A stretch of 64,000 bases of DNA from Diphasiastrum complanatum (GCA_029204225.1 CM055111.1:14031011-14095010), one strand, 5' to 3'; counted from the stretch's first letter, positions 35,046 to 46,310 are shown. A program made the numbers and translations. The notes: generated from the sequence alone by a model not told the origin.

Positions 35046-38000
35046 TAATATAGCAAATATGATCAGACTAGTTGAATCTTTCACACCTATCACAAGCACT
35101 GAACAGCTTGAACCTGAGCCCATGGAGAGGAGGCCCAATCGCAACTATAGGAGCATACCCCATAGTGGAACCCTACTCCATACAGGCTATTGAACCCCGA
35201 CAAGATAGAAATGCGCAAATGCAAGATGCACGAAGGCTCCAGGTACAGATGCCTGATAGAGGCTATGAGAGCACAGGCTCCAACGCAGAACTAGGTGATA
35301 TGCGAGCCATGCTGAAAGGATACATGGACGTGATGAGTGAAAATATGCAAACCTTAGCGGCATATGTTCTAAAATGACATCAGAATTTGTTGGGCCAGAG
35401 ACCCCTTAGTGTGTAGACACTATAGAGAGAATCATTTGAATTAATTGAAACTGTCCCAACCAAGTGTGCGGGTACTGCAAGAGGCCTGGACACTTGGAGA
35501 ATAGATGCTGGGTACGTAGAAATGCGCTAAACATCGGGAATAGGCTGCATGTGCCAGTAAACCATAGACCCTAGGAGGACGGAACGGCGGGGCCAACAAG
35601 GCCACCTCAATACATACAACGGGGACCCAAGATCAGCCAGGAGGAGAAAGGGAAGGCGCGAGTAGAAGATGATCGGCCACTTGTAAACTTCATTGTCTTA
35701 GAGACACTGGAGGATCCCACGAGCAAAAAAGTGGTGTTAGTAGTGACCCGGAGTAACCTCCAGACATGTACCTTCTAGGAAACCCAAACCTACACCAAAA
35801 CCACCACCGGAGGTAGGCAACCCAATAGTCATTGAGAAGCCAGTATTCGAACCTACACCCATCTACAAGGATCCACTACCCAAAGAGCAAAGTGAGATTA
35901 GCGTCTTGGAAGGACGCAGACATCCCAGATTCCTAGGACCGAGAAAAGGAAAAATCGGTCTAGAAACTAAGAGAACTATGACCAGAAATTGCAGGTTTAG
36001 GAAGGATATAGACCTGAATCTGAAGAGAGGGAATATTGACCTAGGTCAAGCCCTAGAAAATCTAAAGCTAGAAATAGGGCTCTGGCAACTAGTACAGTAG
36101 TTGTCATCCACTATTAAACGTATGGTCAAACGATTGATGAGACCACCCAAAACTAAAACACTAGAACCACCTACAATAGGGAAAGTAGATGTGAACTTGT
36201 TAGATCGCTACTACCCTAAGGTAGACATATTGATAGATGGTCTAGTCATTTCAGGGGCCATAGTTGATGTAGGGCCAGCAGTTAATATTATAAGTCTAGA
36301 ACTTTCAGACCGACTCAGTTTCATTCTAGAACCTACTACCTTGATAGCACTAAAGCTAGCCAGCAACTCACCCATTATCGTGGGTAAAAAGACCACACAA
36401 GTAGACTTTTATGTCATGAGGATGTACGTGGAGGTACTCTATATTACTAGGCCGGCCATGGCTCAGGATTAGCAATTGCATAGTCAACATTCATGCAGGA
36501 GTATTGATTTTTGGAAGGGGTAGAGAACGACCGGTAGTTGACGATTATCCCGAGGTGCCTCAATCAGAAAGAGCACCCATACCTTCGTCCGAGTGGGAGG
36601 AGGCCACAAGTAGTGAGAACTCCACTACGAGTGAAGATGAACTCGATCTGAGATCAGTACTAGATATCAAGTGGAATACTCCAAAAGAGTGGCCTCCCAA
36701 AGTTTGTGATGTCGACATCTGCTTGATAAACCTAGTAACTCTAAAAGCGCCCAAGAATATCAAAATAGGCGCTTCCCTAGGCATTGTAGGAAAAAAAAAA
36801 AAGTACGAATGGCTGTGTAGAAAGTACCAGCATATTTTTGCCTAAGACTACTAATATTTTTGCCTGGGACTACTCAGATTTGAAGGGGATTCCATCTGAC
36901 CTAGTGACACACATGATATCACTGAAGGAGGGAGCCAAAACTGTACGATAAAAACAACGTCGGCTACTCTACCACTTAAAGGAAGGAGTATACACTGAAC
37001 TCGAGAGACTTTGAAATGTTGGACTAATATTTCCAGTAGAGAACATCGAGTGGGATTCCCCAATAGTACCTTGCACCAAGAAAAACTCCACACGCATTCG
37101 CGTGTGTGTGGATTATAAGAGGTTGAACAAACAGACTAAGAAGGACTACTACCCATTGTCGTTCATAGACCAAGTCCTATAAGAAATGGCGGGAAGAGAC
37201 CTATACTCTTTCATGTACTGTTTCGCAGGCTATAATCAGATCGCCATAGCAGAAGAGTATAAACTGAAGACCACCTTCACAATCATGTTCGGGGTTTTCG
37301 CTTACCACGTCATGCCCTTTGGGTTGATTAACGCCCCTAGAACCTATCAGAGGTTTATGAACAAACACTTTGAGGATATCTTAGACGAAAACCTTAAAAT
37401 TTTAATAGATGACTTTTGTTGGGCACCCACCGTCTAAGAACATCTCACCATGCTAGAGAAGTGTTTTCAGAAGTGCGTAGTAACCTGTATAGCCTTGAAC
37501 GCTAACAAGTGCCTGCTTGGAGTTCCTTACGGGGGGGGTACTATTAGAACATGTAATTAGTAAGTACGGCATGGCAACTGACCCAAGAAAAATAGCTATG
37601 CTCCTAGCCATGATGGCACCGACTACGGTGTCCCCAACTTCAGTGCTTCTTAGGCTTGAGCGGTTATTACAAAAGATATGTCATGGCCTATGCCACGTGT
37701 ACTTACCAGATGACTGGCCTATTGAAAACCAACGTGGAGTGGACCTGGGACGATGCATGTGAGAAGACCTTTCAGGAATTGAAAGAAGCTTTGGCTAACG
37801 CTCCAACATTGAAACCACCTATGTATGACAGGGAGTTCTTCGTTTTCACCAGCACCATGGACACGTGCATAAACTGTTGTCTGGTCCAGATTTGGGACAA
37901 AAAATATCACCCTATTATTTTTATAGGGAGAAAACTGAACAAAGCCAAAGTTAACTATAGTAAGGCTGAGAAAATTTGTCTGGGGATAGCTTACACTGCC

Positions 38001-39917
38001 CCAAAAACTAAGGCATTGCCTACTACATCGGAAAGTGACTTTCTTTGCCAAGAGTACTGCAATCACCTTGATGATGAATAAGCTAGAACCTCCTAAGCGC
38101 TTAATGAAGTGGATAATCTTCCTTCAGGAATTCGACTACACCCTCCAAAGCAAGCCGCCTAAATTACAAGGGTTAAATGATTGTATTTGCGAGCTGGGAG
38201 GGGTTACTGAAACTGATGATGAGTGGGAGTCTGATCACCTAAGAACTTTTGAGGGTAGATGTTGATACAATTCCTGAGTGGTATATGGCTTTAGCAACCT
38301 ACCTATCCACTTTAGAGACACCCAGCGGCATGACAGCTCCAGAAAAATGAAAGCTACGTCTACAAGCCCTAAAGTTTGCTTTAATAGGGGGCACACTGTA
38401 TAGACGAGGGGTAGAAGGGTTGTATCGAAGATGCATTACTTCCGAAGAAGCCAAATTTATACTAGAGGAGTGTCACGATTCTACCTGTGTGGGCCACTTT
38501 GCCGGCCAGCTCACAAGTCAGAAGATTCTAAGGGTGGGATATTGGTGGCCAACACTATTTCAAGATGCCCATTTACATGCCCGAAACTGCAACACCTGTC
38601 AATGAGTGGACAAGACAGATAACAGGGTGCGATTGTTAGTTCCAATACAAGTCTGTTTATCCTTTGAAAAATGGGGCATCGACTTCGTTGGACCAATACA
38701 CCCAGCTTCATCTAGCAGAAAACATTATATCATAGTGGCCACTGACTACTTCACAAAGTGGGCCGAGGCACGGGCTGTGGCCAAGGACAATGCAAAGGAA
38801 ACCTCCTAGTTCTTGCTAGAACAGGTGATAGGCCGGTTCAGTACACCCAGAGAACTCATCTCTGACAGTGGTACCCATTTCCTAAAAAAACTATCAAAGC
38901 CTTGACCGATCAGCTGACGATCAAACACCGGAAGAGCACACCCTACCACCCGCAAGCCAATGGTTGAGCTGAGAGCACCACCAAACAACTAGTAGGTAAT
39001 TCTAAAAAAAATCGTATCAAACCGATAGAGGGATTGGGATAAAAAATTGTACTCGGCATTGTGGGCATATAATGTCACCTATAAGACCAGTACCAACCAC
39101 ATCCCTTTTTTCTAGTGTATGGCCAAAAATGTGTATAGCCAATAGAAATAAAGCTTCTATCCTTGCGGTTTGCCATGAAGCATGACCTAGGCGAGAAAGA
39201 ATCAATACATCATCGACTGGACACTTTACAAGACCTAGACGAGCACCGACTAGCTGCCTTAAATCACCAGAAACCCACAAGAGCGCATGAAAGAAATACA
39301 TGACAGAAATGTACGTGACTTCCAATTCACCCAGGGGCAGTTAGTGTTGTTCTACGACGCTCTAACAGAGTTGAACGGTGAAATTTTTAAGCACCAAACC
39401 AACATAAACAAGATAAAAGCTTATTGTAGTTAAAGAGACGCTGAAGTCACCTGTACAGTATGTAACACTTTTTACTGTTCATCTTTTCAGGTATTGGAGT
39501 GAACGACCTAGAGACATTACGAATATTGGAAACACTCAAAGAATCAAAAGTAGCCCTAGTGACCCTGTACATATACACTGAACGGAAGGGTGCGAAAAAC
39601 CCAAACAAATTTCATAAAATCGAGAAAAATACAAAAAGATTATTGTTATGGAACTCACCCATGAACTTGGGACGTATACGGTGAAGGTAGACGGAGCCTG
39701 TAGACATTCGAATAGAGAAGATGTCATAGGAGCAGTATTGCAAAATTCCAATGGAACTGAACTAGCCATTTTAGGAGTCCTATTAGGGAAAGGATTCATG
39801 AACAACACCGCCGAATACAAAGCCCTTCTAATTGGTTTACAAATGACCATGAGGGTTGCGCGCACTATAGGCAACCTCCGAATTATGGGTTTCTGTCTGA
39901 TTCAAACACAATTTTGA
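35046..39917 (+). mobile_element. Decayed Ty3/Gypsy element with a second, downstream RNase H
   Basis: Plus-strand order: gag (about 35072-35377), CCHC knuckle CGYCKRPGHLENRC (35467-35508), protease region (36101-36472, active motif degraded to VDVGPA), reverse transcriptase (36890-37440: VCVDYKRLNK, MPFGLINAPRTYQRFM, active site LIDDF), RNase H (37656-38081), integrase finger (38420-38605: EECHDS...CNTCQ), integrase core (38640-38960: WGIDFVGPI, ISDSGTHF), then a separate RNase H-like domain at 39648-39917 (VDGACRHSN, NNTAEYKALLIGL). Stops and frameshifts break all of these. A second RNase H of archaeal type is a hallmark of the plant Tat lineage. No LTR pair was identified. Confidence 0.88.
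39648..39917 (+). pseudogene. Archaeal-type second RNase H (aRNH) of the Gypsy element
   Basis: An 89-codon open frame begins at MELTHELGTY. VDGACRHSN provides the first Asp, and NNTAEYKALLIGLQ the Glu region of the type I/archaeal RNase H fold. It is cut off before the third and fourth catalytic residues, near 39900. It lies about 700 bases past the integrase core. Assignment rests on motif pattern only. Confidence 0.75.
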
Positions 39918-40502
39918 AGTCTCAATCAAAGATTCAAGAGCTAGACCATCGCACTTTTGAGGCCTCCATCACCATTCTTTTTAGGCTCTATACTTTTGTC
40001 ATGCTAATTTGAATCACTCACACTTCAGAAGGTTTTCATTCAATCGTTGATAGGAGTACTATACTACTGATTTCTAGAATGGCCATCAGTCACAATTGAG
40101 CAATGTTCTCTGCCTTGGCAATCATCAATGATCAAAGTTGAATTCCCTACTGTCTCCTACGACCTGCCTGTGGCCCTGCAACCTACCTATGGATGATTTC
40201 CACCTGATGTGGCCCTGTGCCAACTGAGTGTGACCTGCATTACCCAAAAATGAAAGACAGACTTTTTGCAGCTGTCAATCGTTGTCCATAGGAAAAGTTC
40301 AACACTGCCCTGCCTATCCAGCGCTACCAGAGAGGTATCTGAAGGAAACACTCATTCCAGGAGTTATCAATTTGAGTTCCGCCTTACATCACAGACGAAT
40401 AGAGCATGTATAAACTCTCACAGACAGATAGAGCATGTATAAATTCTTTGTTGATTCAAAGATCGACAGATAGAGCATGTATAAATCTATTGATTCTTTG
40501 TT
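39918..40502. other. Spacer with three gatagagcatgtataaa repeats
   Basis: The string '(g)atagagcatgtataaa' occurs three times between about 40397 and 40485, just outside the left inverted repeat. Nothing else was recognised. Confidence 0.6.
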
Positions 40503-40661
40503 GAATCGAAAGTGTTCGATCTTCGGGTGTCCCGAACATCGGTTGTAAGTCATTCGGCCTTCGGGTTGGTCCCGACTGTTTTTCCTTCGTCCTTGAGGTC
40601 TTCAGCTGAAACCATTAAGTTGGCGGTTACACCCTATGGGTTGACTCTTCAGGTTTCTTTG
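40503..40661 (+). repeat. Left copy of a long inverted repeat
   Basis: From cgaaagtgttcg to caggtttctttg, this segment is the reverse complement of 46116-46310 with scattered mismatches. The right copy has an extra internal duplication of about 46 bases. The two face each other across 5.5 kb. Confidence 0.9.
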
Positions 40662-40689
40662 ATTGATTATGCATATGCTACAAAAGCAC

Positions 40690-40964
40690 AAAATAATCAT
40701 ATCGATAATTTTTTTGTGATGAAAATGACCAAGCCTACAGTGCCAAAGCAAGTCTTTATTGATTGAAACTAATGTAATCAGAGCTTGTGAATTACTAGAA
40801 TAACCATGATTATGTTTACAAAGGTATTCTTGTTTTTTCCCAAGTGCAAAAACCTTCTTACTTCTATCTAAAATGGTGCAACAATGTGAATCAAACTTGA
40901 TTCTATGTCCTAGATCTATTATCATACCAATTGACTGGAAAGTCTTGATATTTTGTATGCACAT
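40690..40964 (-). pseudogene. Copia GAG-pre-integrase fragment
   Basis: The minus-strand frame reads IKFDSHCCTILDRSKKVFAL and LLWHCRLGHFHHKKIIDMI, the pre-integrase domain with its LWHxRLGH signature. It breaks off where the left inverted repeat begins, so one of the two was inserted into the other. Confidence 0.85.
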
Positions 40965-41302
40965 TAATTGTGACTACTGTGGCATTCTCATGAGATTAGA
41001 TCATTGATGGAAGCTCGTCTGTTCTTTAGATCCAAACAATCAATACTTCTAAAATTTATGCTAAAATCAAGTTCCTCTAATCTGAAACAAAATGGAACTC
41101 CTATTCTATCAACGACATTAGATATGTCTTTCTCAAATTTCAAATATTCATTCAAATCTATATAGGTGAGAGAATTTTTAGAAGGAGAGGAGGAGGAATA
41201 CTAGTATCTACAAGATTAACTGGATTGTCCAAAATGGTTGTAGCTGTATTTACGACCGAATCTAGTGCCACAGTATCTACAACCCTAAACCCTAAATCCT
41301 AT

Positions 41303-41716
41303 TTAAGGGATTGGGTCTGGGTGCAGATGGTCACCCTTATGTAATCTGCAATACCTATTTCGCATCCTATACAAGAGTTGAAAATCTTTTGGCATTATAA
41401 TAACTCGCTTGGCATGTATGACTAGCCAAAAAGAGTCTTCAAAAAATAAGTTCTGATAATCCTCAACAGCCTCTTGAAGGCACTGAAGTGCCGCGAGTGT
41501 GAACCTAACAAAATTGCCAAGATCATTCCTAGTGATCTGGCGAATAGAACGGTAGAAGGGTGCTCTAGAAATTAGCGGGTTGGTTGACCTCTGATATTTG
41601 CGAATCTCAGACAACCACATGTTGCGGTTACACCATCTTGATTCAAGATAGCGGGAGGTCTTGAGGCAGAATTGAAAGAGAAAAAAATCTCTCCTCGTCT
41701 GCTTCCTCCTATCCAT
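41303..41716 (-). CDS. Divergent histone H3 / CENH3-like protein, intronless
   Basis: The proposed start, MDRRKQTRRD, mirrors the H3 N-terminus around K4 (RTKQTAR), giving 137 residues. An upstream in-frame Met at 41791 would add 25 hydrophobic residues with no H3 match. From RWCNRNMWLSEIRKYQRST on it aligns without gaps to the alpha-N helix of H3. LQCLQEAVEDY is helix 2, LFFEDS and IHAKRVIIMPKDFQL cover loop 2 and helix 3. Loop 1 (TRNDLGNFVRF) is one residue longer than canonical H3, a CENH3 trait. K9 is replaced, the tail is shortened to about 26 residues with an odd FFLFQF stretch, and a 15-residue C-terminal extension follows the normal end. The frame is open despite heavy divergence. It could be a centromeric H3 variant, a captured histone in an element, or a young retrocopy. 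Confidence 0.75.
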   Translation of the reverse strand: MDRRKQTRRDFFLFQFCLKTSRYLESRWCNRNMWLSEIRKYQRSTNPLISRAPFYRSIRQITRNDLGNFVRFTLAALQCLQEAVEDYQNLFFEDSFWLVIHAKRVIIMPKDFQLLYRMRNRYCRLHKGDHLHPDPIP

Positions 41717-41791
41717 ATCGTTAGGACATCGAGATATTGAACTTGTGCGCAATAAGAGGAAAATGATCAAGAGTGGTATAGAGTGGGTCAT

Positions 41792-42364
41792 AGAGAAGCG
41801 ATATGTACGAAACGAAATGGTATATCACATTTGTGCGCAGGTAGTGTAATGGGGATCAAAGGAGATAGACGAGCGTCGCACAAGAGCGATATGTAGAGAG
41901 GCAGCGTAAATAAAAAGTGAAAAACAATACCTCGGGGGGGAAGCCCTTTAGCTTGTGGCTCGCACGTGTGAACGTACAATAGGTCGCACATGCGAACGTA
42001 CAACGAATCAAATTGTGCCATGTGTTGATGTACGATGCAATGAGACTATGACACGTGTCAAACTGACAGGTTGCACATGTGTCATAGTACAGACTAATAG
42101 GAAGGCGACACGTGTACCGTTGACCATGTGGAAAATGACATATAAAAGGCACGCAACCCAATTATTTTTTTGTTTTTTTTCTTGATTTTCGCACATATCG
42201 TTCTTGTGCACTCTAGGTGTGTGTTCTCTAGTAGCTAGTGGTCTATATGTGCACAAGTGCGATGTTCCAAGTTCTAATTCCGTACATATCGCTCCTGTGC
42301 ATGTGTTTAACGACCAATTTTTTCATTTTGTTTACCTCGCGCACAGAAGTGCTATTTTCCATAG
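41792..42364. promoter_or_regulatory. Divergent promoter-like region rich in repeated motifs
   Basis: It separates the H3-like gene (minus) from the ORF starting at 42365 (plus). A TATA box tataaaag (42141-42148) serves the plus side. ACGT boxes stand at 41963-41970, 42051-42058 and 42109-42115. A motif like gcacaagagcgatatgta recurs about six times in both orientations (41797-41808, 41878-41895, 42191-42211, 42249-42264, 42282-42304, 42339-42355). No clear TATA was seen for the minus gene. Confidence 0.6.
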
Positions 42365-44065
42365 ATGGTGTCTTCTTCTGGAGCTAGCCGTGAGAGCACC
42401 CTAAATGCATTTTTTTCAGAGAACTTAGACTACTTTCAATCCCTCTTTCGATCTTTACTACATGTTTTCAAGACTGCACAACCAAATGGTGAAGTATTTT
42501 ATGACCACTATGTTAGATTCAGATATATGGTCAGTATCCCTGTGATCTCCATAGGTCCTCTCTCATTCATGCATTTCAGTGACCTTGTCCATTTCTTTCC
42601 GCAGTTCAAGCAAAGACTGGATATGATATATATGATTGTTCGGACATTCTAGAAGCTCTACAATGTGTGACGTCTGCAAGAGAAAATGTCATTTTGTTGA
42701 ATACCAGACTGGGTTTATATTTTTTTTGTTAGTTCAGATCCCGGACGATGAGGAAGCTGTAGCTTCTAATCCTCAGATCACCTCATCCTCAGTCCCATCA
42801 TCCTTCAAAGACATTAGTCACTTCCTTATTGACACCCCTGATAAGGATAGTGATTTTCTTGATGTTGATACTCAAGTGCTTAGGAATTCTTTCATTGGCG
42901 TGAGTTTTACTGCTGATGAATCAATGTCTAATGTTGAAACTAAATGTTTTTTTAATTTGTTAGTGTACCATATAATTGACGATGTATATATTACTACAAT
43001 GGATTTGTGTGATTTTTTTTAATATCATGAAGATGAGGTGCTTTATTTATTATCCGACGCAAATTCTGTATTGTTTGACATTACAGATTTTGAGACCGAA
43101 GACTTGGTACCTAGAATGGATTACGATGATGAGGAAGGACTTTTAACAGGTAAAGAATGTCTGACGAAAGCTTTGTCAGATTTTGTTGAGCATGGATGAA
43201 GCATGCCATCTGAAGAAGAATTCATGGCAATTCAGTCCTAAATGGGCTTCCCTTGTCCATCCTTAATGCATTTCATAGATGGCTATTCTTTAGTAGGAGG
43301 TCATAATATAGATCATTAGGATCTGTTTGCTACCGATGATGAAGAATGTGTAAGTGTTTTTACTTCGCACTTGTAATTGATGACTTTGTTGCACACCGAG
43401 GTGGTCCTCATTCCATAGGGATAGTGGACTTGGCCACTATCTGAGACATTTCCGAAAGAATGAGATTTGTATTGCTCATTCTAAGTTTAGCCCAATTGGG
43501 GAGACGCTAATAATGGCTGTTAAAGCTTTATCTTATTAACTAGGAGGACATAAATTTGTCAAGACAAATAAGATAATTTTCATCAAGAGATCTTATGTTT
43601 TGAACATTCTAGGTTTTACTGATGAGAATGTTCCTTTAAGGGGCTCTCATTATTCATTGTACTCTACATATATTGAACTTAGTGAAAATAATGATAATGC
43701 AAATCTATTAGTTGCATACTCAAGAAGAGAATTTCTTTATGACAATACACCATTGAAGGAGATACAAAAACTGATGATGAAGAGTGAAAACTTTGTATTC
43801 TATATTTATATAGTCAATCCTTATATAGTCAGTACATATCATGTGACAATGATGCTCTTCTCTCTTGCTCCATGAATTTGAAAGTTTTTCTGAACTTGCC
43901 ATAATTTGAAGATCTGGTGATCTGTCTAATTTGAACTCTTCTGTAAAACCATTGAAACGATTGAATAATGTAACTTCTTTTTCATTGGTTCCCCCATGCG
44001 GAGTGTTTCAATGGAATGTTGCTCGTGCTTGCCAATGTGATTTCTCCATTCCTTGTGATGACTAG
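42365..44065 (+). pseudogene. Unrecognised protein gene, decayed
   Basis: Exon 1 (42365-42529; MVSSSGASRESTLNAFF) and exon 2 (from 42738; IPDDEEAVASNPQ) join in phase 0 across a GT-AG intron. Acidic coding-like sequence then continues past in-frame stops (MDYDDEEGLL near 43117), then EICIAHSKFSPIGETLIMAV (about 43468), NILGFTDENVPLRGSHYSLY (43603) and VPPCGVFQWNVARACQCDF (about 43990). The long stretches of coherent sequence and the TATA box 220 bases upstream suggest a once-expressed gene. I recognise no family. It shares its promoter region with the H3-like gene. Confidence 0.5.
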
Positions 44066-44189
44066 ATACTCATGCTCCCGTAGGTATTGGCAAAGAATGA
44101 TGTGTGATCCCTGAGTATATGCTGCATCACAGTGAAATATATATATAGCAAAAAAAAAATTGAAATAAGTAATGATAGGAAATCAAAGA

Positions 44190-45290
44190 ACATTCAAAGT
44201 AATTGATTCTGTAATGCATAATGTGAACTATGCATGATGTGTTCTAGCCCCCATGCTTTTGATACGACATCAACAAACTCCACACAAGTCTGTTTGATGA
44301 TATGTTTCTCTGTATTTGTGAATTTATTTTTTCTTAGGATTTTAATCATACTGTCTAATTTTTTCCACACATCAACTTTCTGTAGTCTAGTTGTACCTCT
44401 TACCTCGAAATCCTAAGTTGCAGCAATGATCTCCTTCCAAACAGAATGTGCAATATTTGATGCTTTACCTGTGTGGTTTGAAAAAACTCTTTGTGCTTTT
44501 GCTCCTCCTATGCTTGGCTTACATGACAAATTTCCAGTCTTTCCTGAAAGTTTTTCATCTTTTTGTATTTTCACATGACCCCTGTGGAGTCTTGCTTTCG
44601 ATAGAACATCTTCTAATCTAGAGATGACTTGTTTTGATGATGATGTTGGCTTGGTATTCCAAGCAAATAATATGTGAAGATAAATAAGTTTCTCTATTAT
44701 TATCACCTCTGCATGAAGAGTACAAATATGTATATATTTTCAATGGAGTAGCCAATACAAGTTTCCAGTTTGGATCAAAATTTTCTATTGTTATACCTGT
44801 ATTTCTTGTAACACATGCAATATATACATGGATTCTTAGATGTCGCTCCATGAGAAACATTATATATGCATTTCAAAGTTTTCAAATCACCTACGAATGC
44901 CACTCCACATTGAAATCTCCTTTTCCAAGTACATTAAGTTGTACACCATCCATATGCTCTTTGATAATCCGAGGATGAGATGTTCTGCAGAATATCCATG
45001 ATAAAATATCATGATCCTCTTTCAGAAGCTATCAACACAAATGTACCATTAGATTCAAAAATCAACATAGCTAGTTATTTAGATTTAAAACGTCAATCAT
45101 ATTTCATTATTGAATGAGCAAATATACTTGGAAAGCTGCCAACCACCATATATAGTTTTCTGACTGAACACTGAAGTTAAAATCTCCTTGATCGATTGAT
45201 TGTCCAAGAGCCCCGTTCATGAGAGTTATACTAACCCTCTTCATCTTTTGCCCTTTAACTACTTCTAGGTTTTGATATTCTCCAAATAAA
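44190..45290 (-). pseudogene. Unrecognised decayed gene, possibly a transposase
   Basis: On the minus strand: VSITLMNGALGQSIDQGDFN and SENYIWWLAAFQ, then a probable intron to LLKEDHDILSWIFCRTSHPR, a frameshift, VGDLKTLKCIYN and SHGATSKNPCIYC (Cys-x2-Cys followed by MCY), then SRLEDVLSKARLHRGHVKIQ, an in-frame stop at about 44413, and VDVWKKLDSMIKILRKNKFT. A 'GDLK ... PC.(Y/W)C' block is reminiscent of uncharacterised transposase-like proteins of many eukaryotes; that link is from memory and weak. It lies inside the inverted-repeat block. Confidence 0.45.
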
Positions 45291-45330
45291 GTTTTTGTGA
45301 GTTTCTTCTACCCATGATCCCACAAAATGG

Positions 45331-46042
45331 TAGCACATGGCGTGCTACTCTTTTTATGCCACTATATGATTTTTGAAGAATAAGAATTATGGTTTAATGC
45401 ATACTTAAAACTATCCATCAAATTTTAATAGGTCCATCACAAAATACTTTGTTACTCTATAAATATAGGTTTACTTTTATTTTAAAAAAAAAAGTGTTAT
45501 TGAAGTTGTAAAAGCTAGCATGCCAGCGTGCTAGCTTGCAAATTTTTTATTTAAAAAAAAAAAATTGAACTTTTTTTTGAAAAAATAAATTTTTTTTTTG
45601 GAGCTGATTTGACTAGCATGCCGGTGTGTAGCTAGCCGAGTAAATTATAAAATAGAAAAGCTATTTTGACACATTTGAGAATAAAATTTTGAGTAGAAAC
45701 ATTGTTTCAGAATAGTTTTCCAACCTCCAAACATAGTAAGCTGACGTGCTAAGTAAAACAACTATTTTTTTGTTTGCAACATTTAAAGATAGCACATCGG
45801 CGTGCTATATGAAATGAGAAAAAACAATTTGTAGCCTTTCAACCTAGCACGTCGGTGTGCTAACAAGACCGCCCGAAAAAAAAAATTGTAGCCTCCAAAC
45901 ACGCCGGCGTGCTACCTTTGGAGGCTACACAAAAAAAAATTGAAATTTTTCTACTTTGTGACATTTTTAACTATGTAACAAACCACATTCTTAATAATAT
46001 ACATTGAAGTAGTAGCGTAAAAATATAGCACACCACGCGCTA
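45331..46042. repeat. Array of eight near-palindromic TAGCACrtCGGCGTGCTA sites
   Basis: Sites at 45331-45347, 45514-45535, 45614-45634, 45735-45752, 45790-45807, 45845-45862, 45897-45914 and 46026-46042 share the half-sites tagcac and gtgcta. One sits in a larger hairpin (45888-45930) whose 13-base arms tgtagcctccaaa and tttggaggctaca match perfectly. The spacer is A/T-rich. The array ends 75 bases from the right inverted repeat. Confidence 0.9.
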
Positions 46043-46115
46043 TCGTTTTGTTGAATCATGTGAAGAAACAATGTGTTTCGAGCCACAAAGCTTTGCTAGC
46101 TTTAGAGCTTAAGGC

Positions 46116-46310
46116 CAAAGAAACCTGAGGAGTCAACCCACAGGGTGTAACCGCCAACTTAACAGTTTTAACTGAAGACCTCGAGGACGAAAGAAAAATA
46201 GTCAGGACCAACTCGAAGGCCGAATGACGAACAGTCGATGTTCGAACACCCGAAGACCGAATGACGAACAGTCGATGTTCGGACACCCGAAGACCGAACA
46301 CTTTCGGTTC
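46116..46310 (-). repeat. Right copy of the long inverted repeat
   Basis: This is the reverse complement of 40503-40661, with an extra tandem copy of a 46-base unit (containing gaatgacgaacagtcgatgt) at about 46221-46300. Confidence 0.9.

Noticed and set aside
40503-46310. LTRs of a single retrotransposon
   Set aside because: The two copies are in opposite orientation, while LTRs of one element are direct repeats.
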